DNA of 64,000 nucleotides, taken from contig NZ_CP060034.1 of assembly GCF_023208195.1 (NCBI RefSeq), positions 186,001 through 250,000 on the forward strand. Direction: 5' to 3'. The position numbers and the translations under genes are program-made. The notes under the pieces are model-generated. The model was not told the DNA's origin, did not search any database, and saw only the letters and a program-made list of their open reading frames with translations. The DNA is from Nocardioides sp. InS609-2. Lineage in GTDB: Bacteria; Actinomycetota; Actinomycetes; Propionibacteriales; Nocardioidaceae. This document shows, one piece after another, positions 15,855-24,700 of this stretch; the first letter of the stretch is position 1, and each line of letters starts with the position of its first letter.

Positions 15855-16191
15855 ATGGGCGTCAACGACGTCTCGATGGAGATCCACCCCGGCGAGGGTG
15901 GGGCGGACGCCGCGGCGTTCGCAGGTGAGTTGGCTGCGGCCGTCTCGAAGCACACCGGCGCGACCCCGGTATTCGCCGGCGGCGCCTGGGCCCTCCACCG
16001 TCTTTGACCCAGCGCTGAGCTCGCTGGCCGGCTCGCACCGCATCCAGCGCGTCCCCGAGACAGAGAAGCGCGGCCGACGACACTCCTCCCTGATCACCGT
16101 CGTCATCCTCAACCACGCAGCTCGCGCACGCTCGAGCTCGACCATGGATCGCCGCGACGTACGCGTCGACACATACCGGGCCGGAGGTTAG
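15855..16191 (+). pseudogene. Release-factor-like gene, N-terminal part (frameshifted and cut before GGQ)
   Basis: Starts MGVNDVSMEIHPGEGGADAAAFAGEL, the IRAGEGGxEA-like start of RF-1/RF-2 proteins. After a frameshift near 16000 it continues in another frame with AGSHRIQRVPETEKRGRRHSS (the usual GxHRVQRVPxTExxGRxHTS) and RRDVRVDTYRAGG, then TAG at 16189. The next residues expected are the catalytic PGGQ, which are absent. The C-terminal part is found 9.1 kb away at 25309-25638. An SD-like AGGAACGGAG precedes the ATG. With rtcB upstream, the original module may have rescued or recycled damaged ribosomes (inference). Confidence 0.7.
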
Positions 16192-16508
16192 AAGTTCCGA
16201 CGATTTCTGACTGTTTCGCCGGGAACCTGAGCGCGCTCGACGCTGAGAGCCTACTTGGGCACTCATGTTGGCAGAACCTGAGCGTGCTGCTTGCCTCTGC
16301 GCCTCTGTCGCCGACGATCCCGTTGAGTCAACCTTGACGGATGAGGGAAACGATGATCTCCTCGAGACACGAAATCAGCAGACATCTCGGGCTCCACAAA
16401 CTCTATGCGTCCGATGCAGTGGTGGGAGGACGTGGCACTCGTGATCGGGTGTCGCGCACGCACGCTCCCCCACGTGTTGCGCCCATGGTTGAGGGGGAAC
16501 TGTTTCTT
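16192..16508. promoter_or_regulatory. Leader of the biosynthetic cassette with a direct repeat and a small palindrome
   Basis: No gene is seen. GAACCTGAGCGCGCT at 16223-16237 recurs with one change at 16274-16288, 51 bp apart. GTCAACCTTGAC (16327-16338) is a palindrome. These are possible operator sites for the plus-strand cassette that begins at 16509. This is also the left edge of the block inserted into the release-factor gene. Confidence 0.4.
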
Positions 16509-17300
16509 ATGTTCGACGTCACAGATTTTCACCGCGACGGGTTCGTCGTCCTGGACGCCTTCTTCGTCGATGAAGAACTGCGCATGATCCAGGACCAGTC
16601 CGACCGCGTTCTCCATGAGAATGCCGAGACTCGGACCGTGGAGGCCGGGACCCAGGTCGTCCGGGCGACTCATGGCAACCACCGGTCGAGTGCCTTCTTC
16701 GAGCACCTCGTCAGACTCCCGCGTCTCCTTGACATAGCTGAAGAGCTGCTCGGGGGCCGGGTCTACGTGCATCAGTTCAAGATCAACGCCAAGCTCGGGC
16801 TGGTGGGTGACCTCTGGGCGTGGCACCAGGACTACCGGTTCTGGCGTGACGAGGACGGAATGCCCTCGCCGAATGCCCTCACCATCGCAGTCTTCCTGGA
16901 CGAGGTCCACGAATTCAACGGGCCCCTCATGCTCGTGCCGGGCAGTCATGCAGGTCGCTTGATCCCCGTGACCTCAGAAGAAGACGACGACGACTGGAGC
17001 AGCACCTTGTCCGCCGACCTGAAGCACCAGATCGGCGAGGATGCCTTGAGGGAGGCGCTGAAGGACAAGGAGATCGTGGCCCCCAAGGGCCCTGCAGGCA
17101 CCGCCATCGTCTTCCACAGCAACATCCTGCACGGGTCAGCCCCTAACATGTCACCCGATCCCCGGCGCGTGCTCCTGGTGAGCTACAACGCGGTCGCGAA
17201 CGCACTGGAGAGCATGGAGAGTCCCCGACCGGAGTTCTTGGCCAGCCGTGACTTCGAGCCCGTGTCCGCTGGACCGGCCCGTCTCCACCCCGTTCGCTAG
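16509..17300 (+). CDS. EctD-like Fe(II)/2-oxoglutarate amino-acid hydroxylase (PhyH family)
   Basis: 263 aa non-haem dioxygenase. WAWHQDYRFWRDEDGMP near residue 100 supplies the HxD iron ligands and closely resembles the ectoine hydroxylase signature (WHxDFxxWHxEDGMP). NGPLMLVPGSH follows, then the second His in SNILHGSAPN (~207) and the 2OG-binding Arg in DPRRVLL (~217). It probably hydroxylates a free or carrier-bound amino acid for the adjacent adenylation enzyme. ATG at 16509 is chosen for GAGGGGGAA about 9 nt upstream; an ATG at 16485 is possible. First gene of the cassette. Confidence 0.8.
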   Translation: MFDVTDFHRDGFVVLDAFFVDEELRMIQDQSDRVLHENAETRTVEAGTQVVRATHGNHRSSAFFEHLVRLPRLLDIAEELLGGRVYVHQFKINAKLGLVGDLWAWHQDYRFWRDEDGMPSPNALTIAVFLDEVHEFNGPLMLVPGSHAGRLIPVTSEEDDDDWSSTLSADLKHQIGEDALREALKDKEIVAPKGPAGTAIVFHSNILHGSAPNMSPDPRRVLLVSYNAVANALESMESPRPEFLASRDFEPVSAGPARLHPVR

Positions 17301-17462
17301 ACCTAGCCGCCCTCGGTTGCCAGCTGCCTAGCTGCTCCTGCCCGGATCCGGGCCGAACGAGGATCTCGCCGAGGGCGTGGCCAGTATATGACTGCCACCT
17401 GCCGTCGAACCCCGGCTCCGCACACCGAAAATCTCCCACCTGCTCGCGAGGAGAATCCATTG

Positions 17463-20129
17463 ATGAAGGAGCTTCGGCCGACCCTGTCCGGGGAACGCCG
17501 TGTCCGGTCCATTTCGAATCCGTTCGACCAGTTCGCACAGACGGCGGCGCGACACAGCGACCGCCCAGCAGTCATCGCCGGTGATCTGGTCATCACCTAC
17601 TCCCACCTGGTGGCTCGCGTCACCGCGATTCGTGAGCAGCTGGTGGGAGCCGGGATTCCACCCGGCACCGCGATCGTGGTCCAGCTGCCGCGGGGTGCCG
17701 ACGCGATCGCCGCGAACCTGGCAATCCTGGCTCATGACTGCCACTTCGTGCCGGTGGCCGAGGAAGAACCGATCTCGCGGGTCGAGCACGTACTGGTCGG
17801 CAGTGATGCCGCCGGACGAATCCACTACGACAGTCGCCGGCGGCTCGCGGTCACGCGCACCATTCACGCCGGGGAGGTGACGCGGCCGGGCGTCGCCTAC
17901 ATCATGCACACGTCGGGGAGCACCGGCCTGCCCAAGGGCACGGTCGTCCCGGTGGCCGCACTGGCCAGCCTGCTCGACTGGTACGGCGACGAGCTGGACG
18001 CGGGTACGGACCTCCGGCTCGCCCATCTCTCACGCCCGTCCTTCGACTTCTCCATCCCCGAGGTGTTCCTCCCGCTGCTCCACGGCGGGGCCATCGTCGT
18101 CCCCGAACGGCCGATAGCGACCAGCCTGCTGTCCGTGGTGGAACACCTGATCGAGATGGAGGTCACAGCACTTCAGCTCGTCCCCACAGTCTTGCGCGGG
18201 CTCACGAGCCTTCTTCAGTCACTTCCCGCGCTGGCCGAAGGACTCAGCGGCCTCCGGGCCGTCATCTGCAACGGGGAAAGCCTGCCGGACCCACTCCGAC
18301 GAGACGTCACCAGGACCCTGCCCCACACCCAGCTGATCAACTCCTACGGTCCCACCGAGGCATGTGTGGCGGTCACGTGGCACACATGCTCACGCACGCA
18401 GTCCCCTCTGCCGAATCTCATCGGTGGCCCCTCCCCCAACGTCGACCTCTACGTCCTGGACGAGGGGCTCCGACCGGTCGAGCAGGGCGAGCTTGGGGAG
18501 CTCTTCATTGGTGGGGTCCAGGTGGCTCAGGGGTACTTGGGGTCGGGAGACACCGACCGCGCATTCGTCAGGCTGCTTGGGCGGCCTGACTCCCCCGAGA
18601 CCGACCATGTGTACCGCACCGGTGACTTGGTCCGAGTCACCGAAGATGGAGTCCTTGAGTTCGTCGGCCGCGGCGATCGCCAGGTCCAGCTGAGGGGAGT
18701 CCGCATCGAACTGGGCGAGATCGAGTCGGCGGTCGGCGAGACACACCTCTGCCACGACGTGCGTGTGGTGCCTCTCGGTGACTCCGAGCCGGGCACCGCA
18801 CAGACGCTCGCCTGCTTCGTCACACCCGACACGGTCGACGTCGGCTCACTCCGGGAACAGCTGGAGGTGCGGCTACCTGCTGACCGGTGGCCCAGTGACT
18901 TCCATGCCGTCGGGTTCTTCCCGGCAACGGCGAACGGAAAGACCGACGACCTCGCGCTCATCCGAATCGCCGACCGGACACAACCGGCCACGACGGACCG
19001 CAGCGGCAGCAACTCGGACTCGCAGCGATTGAGCGACAGAGCGGAGTCACGTCCCGAGCGCGCGCTGCAAGAGGCCGTGCTGGCAGTCGCCGGGCGGCTT
19101 CCGCACCCGGAGGAGACGCTTCGATCGTCGATCGAGGACTCGCTGGTGGCCATCGAGCTGCAAGTGGCGATCGCGGAGCGTGGATACAGCCTCCCGGACG
19201 ACTCCGTGAGAAGCGGTGACCTCACCATCGCGTCGGCAGCCCGGCGGCTGGAGCCTCTCCAGGTCGTCGCATGCACCGGCGACGACCAAGCTCAGCGGTC
19301 CGACCTGGAGTCGTTCCGACGCCAGCTCTCGCTACTCCTCGACGAAGCCCAGTCGGATGGGTGCGAGGTCGTGGTCCTGCAGAGCTCCCTTCCTGACTTC
19401 AAGACGACGAACATCCACGAGGTCGTGGCGACGTTGCTCGCTGAGGTGGACAGGCGACGCGCGGAACTGACCGTGGCGCTGCCCGCATACACCCTGTCCT
19501 TCGCCACACGTCTGGCATCCGACCTCCAGCACGACCGCTCGGAATCGGGTGCACTGGCGCAACACGCGATCAAGGCCCTGGGGGCTTACCGCACCCGGCA
19601 TCCGATGTACTCGTTCGCTCTGGTCGGCCCTCGGGCGCCGGAGTTGGCTGCCGTTGACTGGTGGACCCGCGGGCCGTTCGGGGACGACTCGATCTTCGGC
19701 TGGTTCTCGCATGTGAATGCACACCACGTGCTGCTGGCTACTCGCGCGCTGGCCCACATCCATCGCTGTGAGTACGTCGCGGGTGCGCCGTACATGTCGT
19801 TCACTGACCTGGAAGGCACCCTGACCGACTCCAGCGGGACACGAGACATCACGACCTCGATCTACACGCGGGACCTGCCGGGAACAGAGCACCACCAGGT
19901 AGCGGGCGCGGACGTGGACCTGATCTTCGACGTTGCGCGCTCCGCGATCCGCACTCGCACGCTCGGCCTGTGTGACGCATCGACCGTCGACTCGCGAACG
20001 ATCGAGGAGGCGGTCGAGCGGGCCCTACAGCGGGACCCGTATGCGCTGATAGGACCGAGCGTGCGCGAGCGCGCACAGAGGTTGTCGTTGCTGCAAGACA
20101 CGAGACCGAAGGAGGTCGAGCTGCGTTGA
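17463..20129 (+). CDS. NRPS-like fusion: adenylation domain, PCP, AAC(3)-like acyltransferase domain
   Basis: 888 aa. The adenylation domain (about 10-510) has A3 YIMHTSGSTGLPKG (~146), A5 INSYGPTEACVAV (~295), A7 YRTGDLVR (~383) and A10 NGKTDDLAL (~493). The specificity positions read D-F-P-Q-I-N-S-V-A by eye, which I cannot match to a substrate. A carrier domain follows, with IEDSLVAIEL (Ser ~559). Residues about 610-875 match the aminoglycoside 3-N-acetyltransferase (Antibiotic_NAT) fold: LTVALPAYTL, then YRTRHPMYSFALVGPRA (family RSxHPxxSxxAxG) and PFGDDSIFGW. The third domain may offload the tethered aminoacyl group onto an amine. ATG has GAGGAG upstream. The stop overlaps the next TTG start. 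Confidence 0.8.
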   Translation: MKELRPTLSGERRVRSISNPFDQFAQTAARHSDRPAVIAGDLVITYSHLVARVTAIREQLVGAGIPPGTAIVVQLPRGADAIAANLAILAHDCHFVPVAEEEPISRVEHVLVGSDAAGRIHYDSRRRLAVTRTIHAGEVTRPGVAYIMHTSGSTGLPKGTVVPVAALASLLDWYGDELDAGTDLRLAHLSRPSFDFSIPEVFLPLLHGGAIVVPERPIATSLLSVVEHLIEMEVTALQLVPTVLRGLTSLLQSLPALAEGLSGLRAVICNGESLPDPLRRDVTRTLPHTQLINSYGPTEACVAVTWHTCSRTQSPLPNLIGGPSPNVDLYVLDEGLRPVEQGELGELFIGGVQVAQGYLGSGDTDRAFVRLLGRPDSPETDHVYRTGDLVRVTEDGVLEFVGRGDRQVQLRGVRIELGEIESAVGETHLCHDVRVVPLGDSEPGTAQTLACFVTPDTVDVGSLREQLEVRLPADRWPSDFHAVGFFPATANGKTDDLALIRIADRTQPATTDRSGSNSDSQRLSDRAESRPERALQEAVLAVAGRLPHPEETLRSSIEDSLVAIELQVAIAERGYSLPDDSVRSGDLTIASAARRLEPLQVVACTGDDQAQRSDLESFRRQLSLLLDEAQSDGCEVVVLQSSLPDFKTTNIHEVVATLLAEVDRRRAELTVALPAYTLSFATRLASDLQHDRSESGALAQHAIKALGAYRTRHPMYSFALVGPRAPELAAVDWWTRGPFGDDSIFGWFSHVNAHHVLLATRALAHIHRCEYVAGAPYMSFTDLEGTLTDSSGTRDITTSIYTRDLPGTEHHQVAGADVDLIFDVARSAIRTRTLGLCDASTVDSRTIEEAVERALQRDPYALIGPSVRERAQRLSLLQDTRPKEVELR

Positions 20130-21007
20130 CTATTTCTCGAGGTGAGCTGAGATACGGAGAGTCGTACGTTGTCGTCGACGCCGGAGTGGGCGACGCGGCT
20201 GCGGGCAACGCCGCCGCAGTAGTGGAGCTCGACGAGTTCCCGCCGAGCGCAGACCTGTTGCGCCTGGCCCAGGAACTGGACGCCCCGACCACAGCGTTCA
20301 TCACCGAGCTGCCGGACAGCGACCCAGATGCGCGTGCATACGCCATCCGGTGGTTCAACCGGCGAAGTGAGTCCAGGATCTGCGGGCACGCCACGCTCGC
20401 CGCCACCGAGTGGGTGACCACAAGTACCCGCAGTCCTCTCGTCGAGTGGCACTCCGGCATCGGCGTGCTGAAGGCCGGTCGGCTCGCGAACAGGGTGCAG
20501 GTCGAGTTTCCCCAGACGGAACTGCAGCCGCTGGACGACGACTCCGTACAGCGGATCCGTGCCCTGGCCGGTCGCGATCCCGCAGAATGCTTCGTCGCAG
20601 GCGACGACCACATGGCGATCTTCGACTCGCCGGCTGACGTGCTCAAGTTCAGTCCCGACTCCCGACAGGTCGAGGCCCTCGGGTGCAGGGGCCTCATCAT
20701 CTCCGCGCCGTGCACGGGGGAGGACGCCCCGCCCGAGAGACGCGACCGCTTCGACATCGTGTCTCGCTTCTTCGCTCCGAGCATGGCGCTGCCCGAGGAC
20801 GAGGTGTGTGTCTCCGCGCACTGCGCGCTTTACCCCTACTGGTCCCAGCGGCTGCAGCAGAAGGTCCTCCGAGCCTGGCAGGCCTCGCCCAGAGGTGGTG
20901 TCCTCGAGCTGGCCGGATCCCACGAGGGGACATTGACTATCACAGCGTCGTGCGTGCGCGTGGACCAGCCGGCAAACACTCCCGCCGAGACTTCTCACGC
21001 CCCCTAG
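20126..21007 (+). CDS. PhzF-family protein lacking the usual catalytic glutamate
   Basis: 293 aa diaminopimelate-epimerase-fold protein. Signatures are AAGNAAAVVEL near residue 30, RWFNRRSESRICGHATLAATEW near 75-95, and VCVSAHCALYPYWSQRL near 230. In PhzF isomerases a Glu precedes TxF (SETxF); here the aligned segment is APTTAFIT, so that acid is Thr. Isomerase activity is therefore doubtful, and the protein may epimerise, bind or dehydrate the product instead. The TTG start overlaps the TGA of the NRPS gene, implying coupled expression. Confidence 0.75.
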   Translation: MTISRGELRYGESYVVVDAGVGDAAAGNAAAVVELDEFPPSADLLRLAQELDAPTTAFITELPDSDPDARAYAIRWFNRRSESRICGHATLAATEWVTTSTRSPLVEWHSGIGVLKAGRLANRVQVEFPQTELQPLDDDSVQRIRALAGRDPAECFVAGDDHMAIFDSPADVLKFSPDSRQVEALGCRGLIISAPCTGEDAPPERRDRFDIVSRFFAPSMALPEDEVCVSAHCALYPYWSQRLQQKVLRAWQASPRGGVLELAGSHEGTLTITASCVRVDQPANTPAETSHAP

Positions 21008-21060
21008 ATCCCGAGCCACGCAACGTCCATGCATCTTCTGAAGAAGGGAGTCGGGCCGCG

Positions 21061-22269
21061 ATGACACCCGAACCGGTCGCCGACGAAGTGGATCAGGAAG
21101 TGGCAGACGCGCTCACAATCCTGGTGATAGGCGCCTACGACGACCTGCTGACCGATCTCCTCGTAGGTTCTCCTTCGACGAATGTCCTTCTCCTCGAGGA
21201 GCACGACCGCGTCGACCGAGTGGCCGACCGCTGGGCGGACCACCCACGCGTGGAGATACGCGTCGGCGACTACAGGCACAGCACGCAAGCAGTCGACGTA
21301 GGCGTTGCCTGGCACGCTGATCGACCCTTCCAGGCTGCTCTCGCTGGCCGGGAGTACGCCGTGAGACCAGTCCAGAGCGTCGCTTCGGCTCTCGGGCTCA
21401 AGGGGCCGGGGGACAAGGCTGCGCGGCTGTGCACGGACAAGCTGGCGTTTCGCCGGGCGGTGGCCGGGCTGGAGATCACGCAGGGCAGGTTCGCAGCGGC
21501 GCGTTCGCCTGAAGACGTCCGTCGGTTCATCGGGAGATCGCCAGTCATCTTGAAGCCTGCGAGACAGCACGCGTCAATCGGCGTCGTGCGAATCGACTCT
21601 CCCGACGACGTGGATCGCGCCTGGCGCGTCGCGATGCAGTCCCGTTCGCACGAAGGCCTCGCGCCCGGTCACGGATGGGACTACATCGTCGAAGACCTGG
21701 TTGCGGGCCGGATCGAGGTGTCCCTCGAATCGTTGGTTCGTGGAGGTAGAGCCACCTTCACCAGCGCGACACACAAGCTCATGCCGCCCAATGGCGGTTT
21801 CGTGCCCGCCGGTCACGTGGTCCCGGCACAGCTCGGCGAGCACGATCGCCGGCGACTCCACGAGGCTGAGAGCGCCATGCTGAGCTCCATCGGGTTCGAG
21901 GACGGGCTCACCCACTCGGAGTGGATCCTCACCGACGGGGGGCTGCACCTGGTCGAGTGCGCCGCGCGATACCCGGGAGGCGAGATCTCGCGATTGATCG
22001 CCATGACAACCGGCGTCAACGTCGGCGACTCCCTGGCCCGCGTCTGTGCCGGCCGGACCATGCGGGCTCCTGAACCGACGGGGGAGGTGTGCGCGGCTGT
22101 GTTCGATGCGGGAGGGCAGTCCTCCGACGGCCGGGGGTCACTCGACCGGAACCGCCCGACCATCGTCTCGGCCGACTCCTACGAGGCTCTGCGCCAAAGG
22201 ATCGAGGACACGGGTACACGGTCGACAGGAGCAGGAAGTGCTGGGCTGGTGAAGACCTCACATGCCTAG
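21061..22269 (+). CDS. ATP-grasp carboxylate-amine ligase
   Basis: 402 aa. The N-terminal pre-grasp Rossmann domain (ILVIGAYDDLL...) is followed by the ATP-grasp core: KLAFRRAVAGL, VILKPARQHASIGVVRI (~162), YIVEDLVAGRIEVSLESLV (~206-222) and the Mg-binding end HLVECAARYPGGEISRLIAMTTGVN (~298-320). It would phosphorylate a carboxylate and join it to an amine, a second amide-forming step besides the NRPS-like enzyme. The ATG at 21061 has GAAGGGAG upstream. The last codons overlap the start of the transporter gene. Confidence 0.82.
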   Translation: MTPEPVADEVDQEVADALTILVIGAYDDLLTDLLVGSPSTNVLLLEEHDRVDRVADRWADHPRVEIRVGDYRHSTQAVDVGVAWHADRPFQAALAGREYAVRPVQSVASALGLKGPGDKAARLCTDKLAFRRAVAGLEITQGRFAAARSPEDVRRFIGRSPVILKPARQHASIGVVRIDSPDDVDRAWRVAMQSRSHEGLAPGHGWDYIVEDLVAGRIEVSLESLVRGGRATFTSATHKLMPPNGGFVPAGHVVPAQLGEHDRRRLHEAESAMLSSIGFEDGLTHSEWILTDGGLHLVECAARYPGGEISRLIAMTTGVNVGDSLARVCAGRTMRAPEPTGEVCAAVFDAGGQSSDGRGSLDRNRPTIVSADSYEALRQRIEDTGTRSTGAGSAGLVKTSHA

Positions 22270-23551
22270 TGGCGCGGCGCCCCCCCATGACAGTCCCGGA
22301 GCGGACGTGGATTTCCGGACGGCCGCAGATCACTCAACGAGCGCGCGCGGCATGCGCAGGCTCAATGTCTTCCTGGTGGGCTACTTCCTGTCGGCGGTCG
22401 GTTCGGGACTCACATTTCCCTACATCGCGATCTACATGGACCAGGTGCGCGGCTTCGGCGGCGCTGGTGCCGCCGTCGCTCTGGTCGTCATGGCCGTAGC
22501 GAGCTTGGTAGGCAGCCTGGCTGCCGCCGCACGGCTGGACCGAAGTGGAGTTCGAGCGGTTGCGTTCGCCGGACTGCTTGCTCAGGCGGTCGGCTACAGC
22601 GCCATCGGACTGGCGGGCCTCGCCAGCGCGGCGTACGCGGCCTGCGCCCTCACCGGCTTCGGTGGCGGACTCTTCTTCGCCTCGCTGGCACCCGCAATCA
22701 GCGCGCTCTGCGGACCCGAGCTCCATCGGACTGCCTTCGCGCGGCGCTACCAGGTGAACAACCTCGGAATCGGAGTCGGCGCCCTGTGCGGGATCGCCCT
22801 GATCACGCAGCTGGACGTGGCGACATTCCAGCTGCTCTACCTCCTGAACGGCACGTCCTACCTGGTGCTCGGAGTCGTTCTGCTCGCAGTCCTTCCTGGA
22901 TGGTCTCCCGTTCCGCACTCGGAGCCGGGAATGACCGACCCGGGCAGCGAGCGCGCCAAGTTTCGCGACCTGCTGCACGATCGGAATCTTCGGCTCCTGC
23001 TCATGGTGCAAGCCCTCCTCGTCGCGGCTGGCTTCTCCCAGATGCAGTCAGTCGTGCCTCTCTATATCACCGAGGGGATGCAGGGATCTCCGACGCTCGT
23101 CAACACGATCCTCGTCCTGAACTGTGCAGGCATCGTGATCTTCCAACCGCTCATCGTGATACTCGGGCGCACGTGGTCCACCGCCTCGCTGCTCGCAGCC
23201 GTCGGCGTCGTGTGGGCTGTTGCGTTCTGCCTCGGGATCGGCGGGTCCTTCGGAGGTGCCGCAGGCCAGGTGGCCATCATCGCCTTCTGCCTCACCTTCA
23301 CGATCGGCGAGTGCTTCTACGGGCCGAGCTTCCAGACCCTGCTCATGGAGGTTGCACCCCCAGATCGCGTGGGGCAGTACAGCGGAGCCGCTTCGTCGCT
23401 GTGGGGCGTGATGAACTTCAGCGCCCCACCGCTCGGCGTCCTGCTGGTCAACTCACCGTGGCCGGTGTCGTTGTGGGTCGTCTGTGCCATCTGCAGCGCG
23501 ATGGCGGGCGTGCTCTGTTGGAAACTACGTCGAAGTGTCATGAATGAATAG
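22262..23551 (+). CDS. Major facilitator superfamily exporter
   Basis: 429 aa with about 12 hydrophobic spans. The first is LNVFLVGYFLSAVGSGLTFPYIAIYM, followed by the loop 2-3 region with AARLDRSGVRAVAF and a long central loop (~215-235). Drug-efflux-like proportions. The ATG overlaps the TAG of the ATP-grasp gene, so it is the dedicated exporter or self-resistance pump of the cassette (inference). Confidence 0.85.
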   Translation: MPSGAAPPHDSPGADVDFRTAADHSTSARGMRRLNVFLVGYFLSAVGSGLTFPYIAIYMDQVRGFGGAGAAVALVVMAVASLVGSLAAAARLDRSGVRAVAFAGLLAQAVGYSAIGLAGLASAAYAACALTGFGGGLFFASLAPAISALCGPELHRTAFARRYQVNNLGIGVGALCGIALITQLDVATFQLLYLLNGTSYLVLGVVLLAVLPGWSPVPHSEPGMTDPGSERAKFRDLLHDRNLRLLLMVQALLVAAGFSQMQSVVPLYITEGMQGSPTLVNTILVLNCAGIVIFQPLIVILGRTWSTASLLAAVGVVWAVAFCLGIGGSFGGAAGQVAIIAFCLTFTIGECFYGPSFQTLLMEVAPPDRVGQYSGAASSLWGVMNFSAPPLGVLLVNSPWPVSLWVVCAICSAMAGVLCWKLRRSVMNE

Positions 23552-23596
23552 TCTTGCCGGCCTGCCGTAGTAAGCAGGTCAGAAAGGGTGCTCGCC

Positions 23597-24652
23597 ATGC
23601 CGTTCAGCAGCGTCGAAAGCATTCACGAGATCAGCGCCGAGAAGTGGGCCGGGCTCGAGGGTGGAGAGCTCTACAAGAGCCACCGGTGGCTCACTGCCAA
23701 CGAGTCGACACTTGCCGGCGACACCGTCATCACCATGGAATCGACAGGCGCCGGGATCGAGTCCGCCGTCGTTTGGCAGAAGACTCGATTCGACGACCCC
23801 TCGCCCTACTACAACATTGCTGCCTTGCTCAGTCGCTTCGAGAGCCTGCCTGCCGGCCTGGAGGGGCAGTGGACTCTCAACTGTGTCGGGGTCGGCCCGG
23901 CGAGCCCGGTCTTGACTCGTTCGGGCGACCCGCTGTCCACGGAGACGTTCACGAGACACCTTCGGACAGCCGTCGAGAGCGAGAACGTCCCACCGTCGAT
24001 CTGTGGGGTCGACTTCGTACGCCGCGACGGCCTCGGTCTGGCCGAGCCGGACGAGTTGCACGACCTCGGCTGGACAAGGGTCGTGGCGTATGAGGAGTCG
24101 AACCTGGTCCTTTCCGGAGGCGGGTTCGACGACTACCTCGCTTCGATCCCCTCCAAGGGTCGTCGGTACATGATTCGTCGTGACAGGAGGGATTTCGTCG
24201 AGACCGGGCAGGAAGTCGTGGTCTCGACAGGGCCCGGCGCCTACGGGGACGACCTAGTCACCCTCCAGGGCCTCAACAAGGAGAAGTACGGCCAGCCTTT
24301 CGACGCCGACGTCGTCAGTCAGAGGTTCCAGTGTCTGCTGTCCGCCTTCGGCGACGACGCAGTCGTCGTCCGAAGCCTTCGCGGCGAGCATTGCACCGGC
24401 TTCGCCATGTTCTTCAGGATGGACGAGAAGCTTCATTCCCTGTGTGCCGGGTTCGAGGACACCGACGACCCAGTCACGCCCTACTTCGAATGCCTCTTCT
24501 ACGCGCCCATCGAGTGGTGCTACCCATCGGGCATCTCCAGGATCGACTACGGAATCGGATCGACGCAGGCGAAGTCGTTAAGAGGATGCGACGTGACGGG
24601 AGTGGGCACGTGGCACGTCTACGGCGACGCACTGCACGGTCTCCTGTCCTGA
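23597..24652 (+). CDS. FemAB/GNAT-like (Acetyltransf_6-type) transferase
   Basis: About 351 aa. The central DYLASIPSKGRRYMIRRDRRDF matches the (Y)xxSLSxKxRxxIRRxxR signature of FemAB-like and BioF2-like GNATs, followed by a second GNAT lobe (VVRSLRGEHCTGFAMFFRMDE) and RIDYGIGSTQAKSLRGC. Such enzymes transfer acyl or aminoacyl groups, FemAB relatives using aminoacyl-tRNA. In this cassette it could add a further amino acid or acyl group. ATG at 23597 is preferred over GTG at 23588 for the GAAAGGG 10 nt upstream. Starts 45 bp after the MFS gene. Confidence 0.7.
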   Translation: MPFSSVESIHEISAEKWAGLEGGELYKSHRWLTANESTLAGDTVITMESTGAGIESAVVWQKTRFDDPSPYYNIAALLSRFESLPAGLEGQWTLNCVGVGPASPVLTRSGDPLSTETFTRHLRTAVESENVPPSICGVDFVRRDGLGLAEPDELHDLGWTRVVAYEESNLVLSGGGFDDYLASIPSKGRRYMIRRDRRDFVETGQEVVVSTGPGAYGDDLVTLQGLNKEKYGQPFDADVVSQRFQCLLSAFGDDAVVVRSLRGEHCTGFAMFFRMDEKLHSLCAGFEDTDDPVTPYFECLFYAPIEWCYPSGISRIDYGIGSTQAKSLRGCDVTGVGTWHVYGDALHGLLS

Positions 24653-24700
24653 GGTGCGAGCCTGTCTGTCCACGCCGTCGAGCGACGTAGGCTGCGACGA

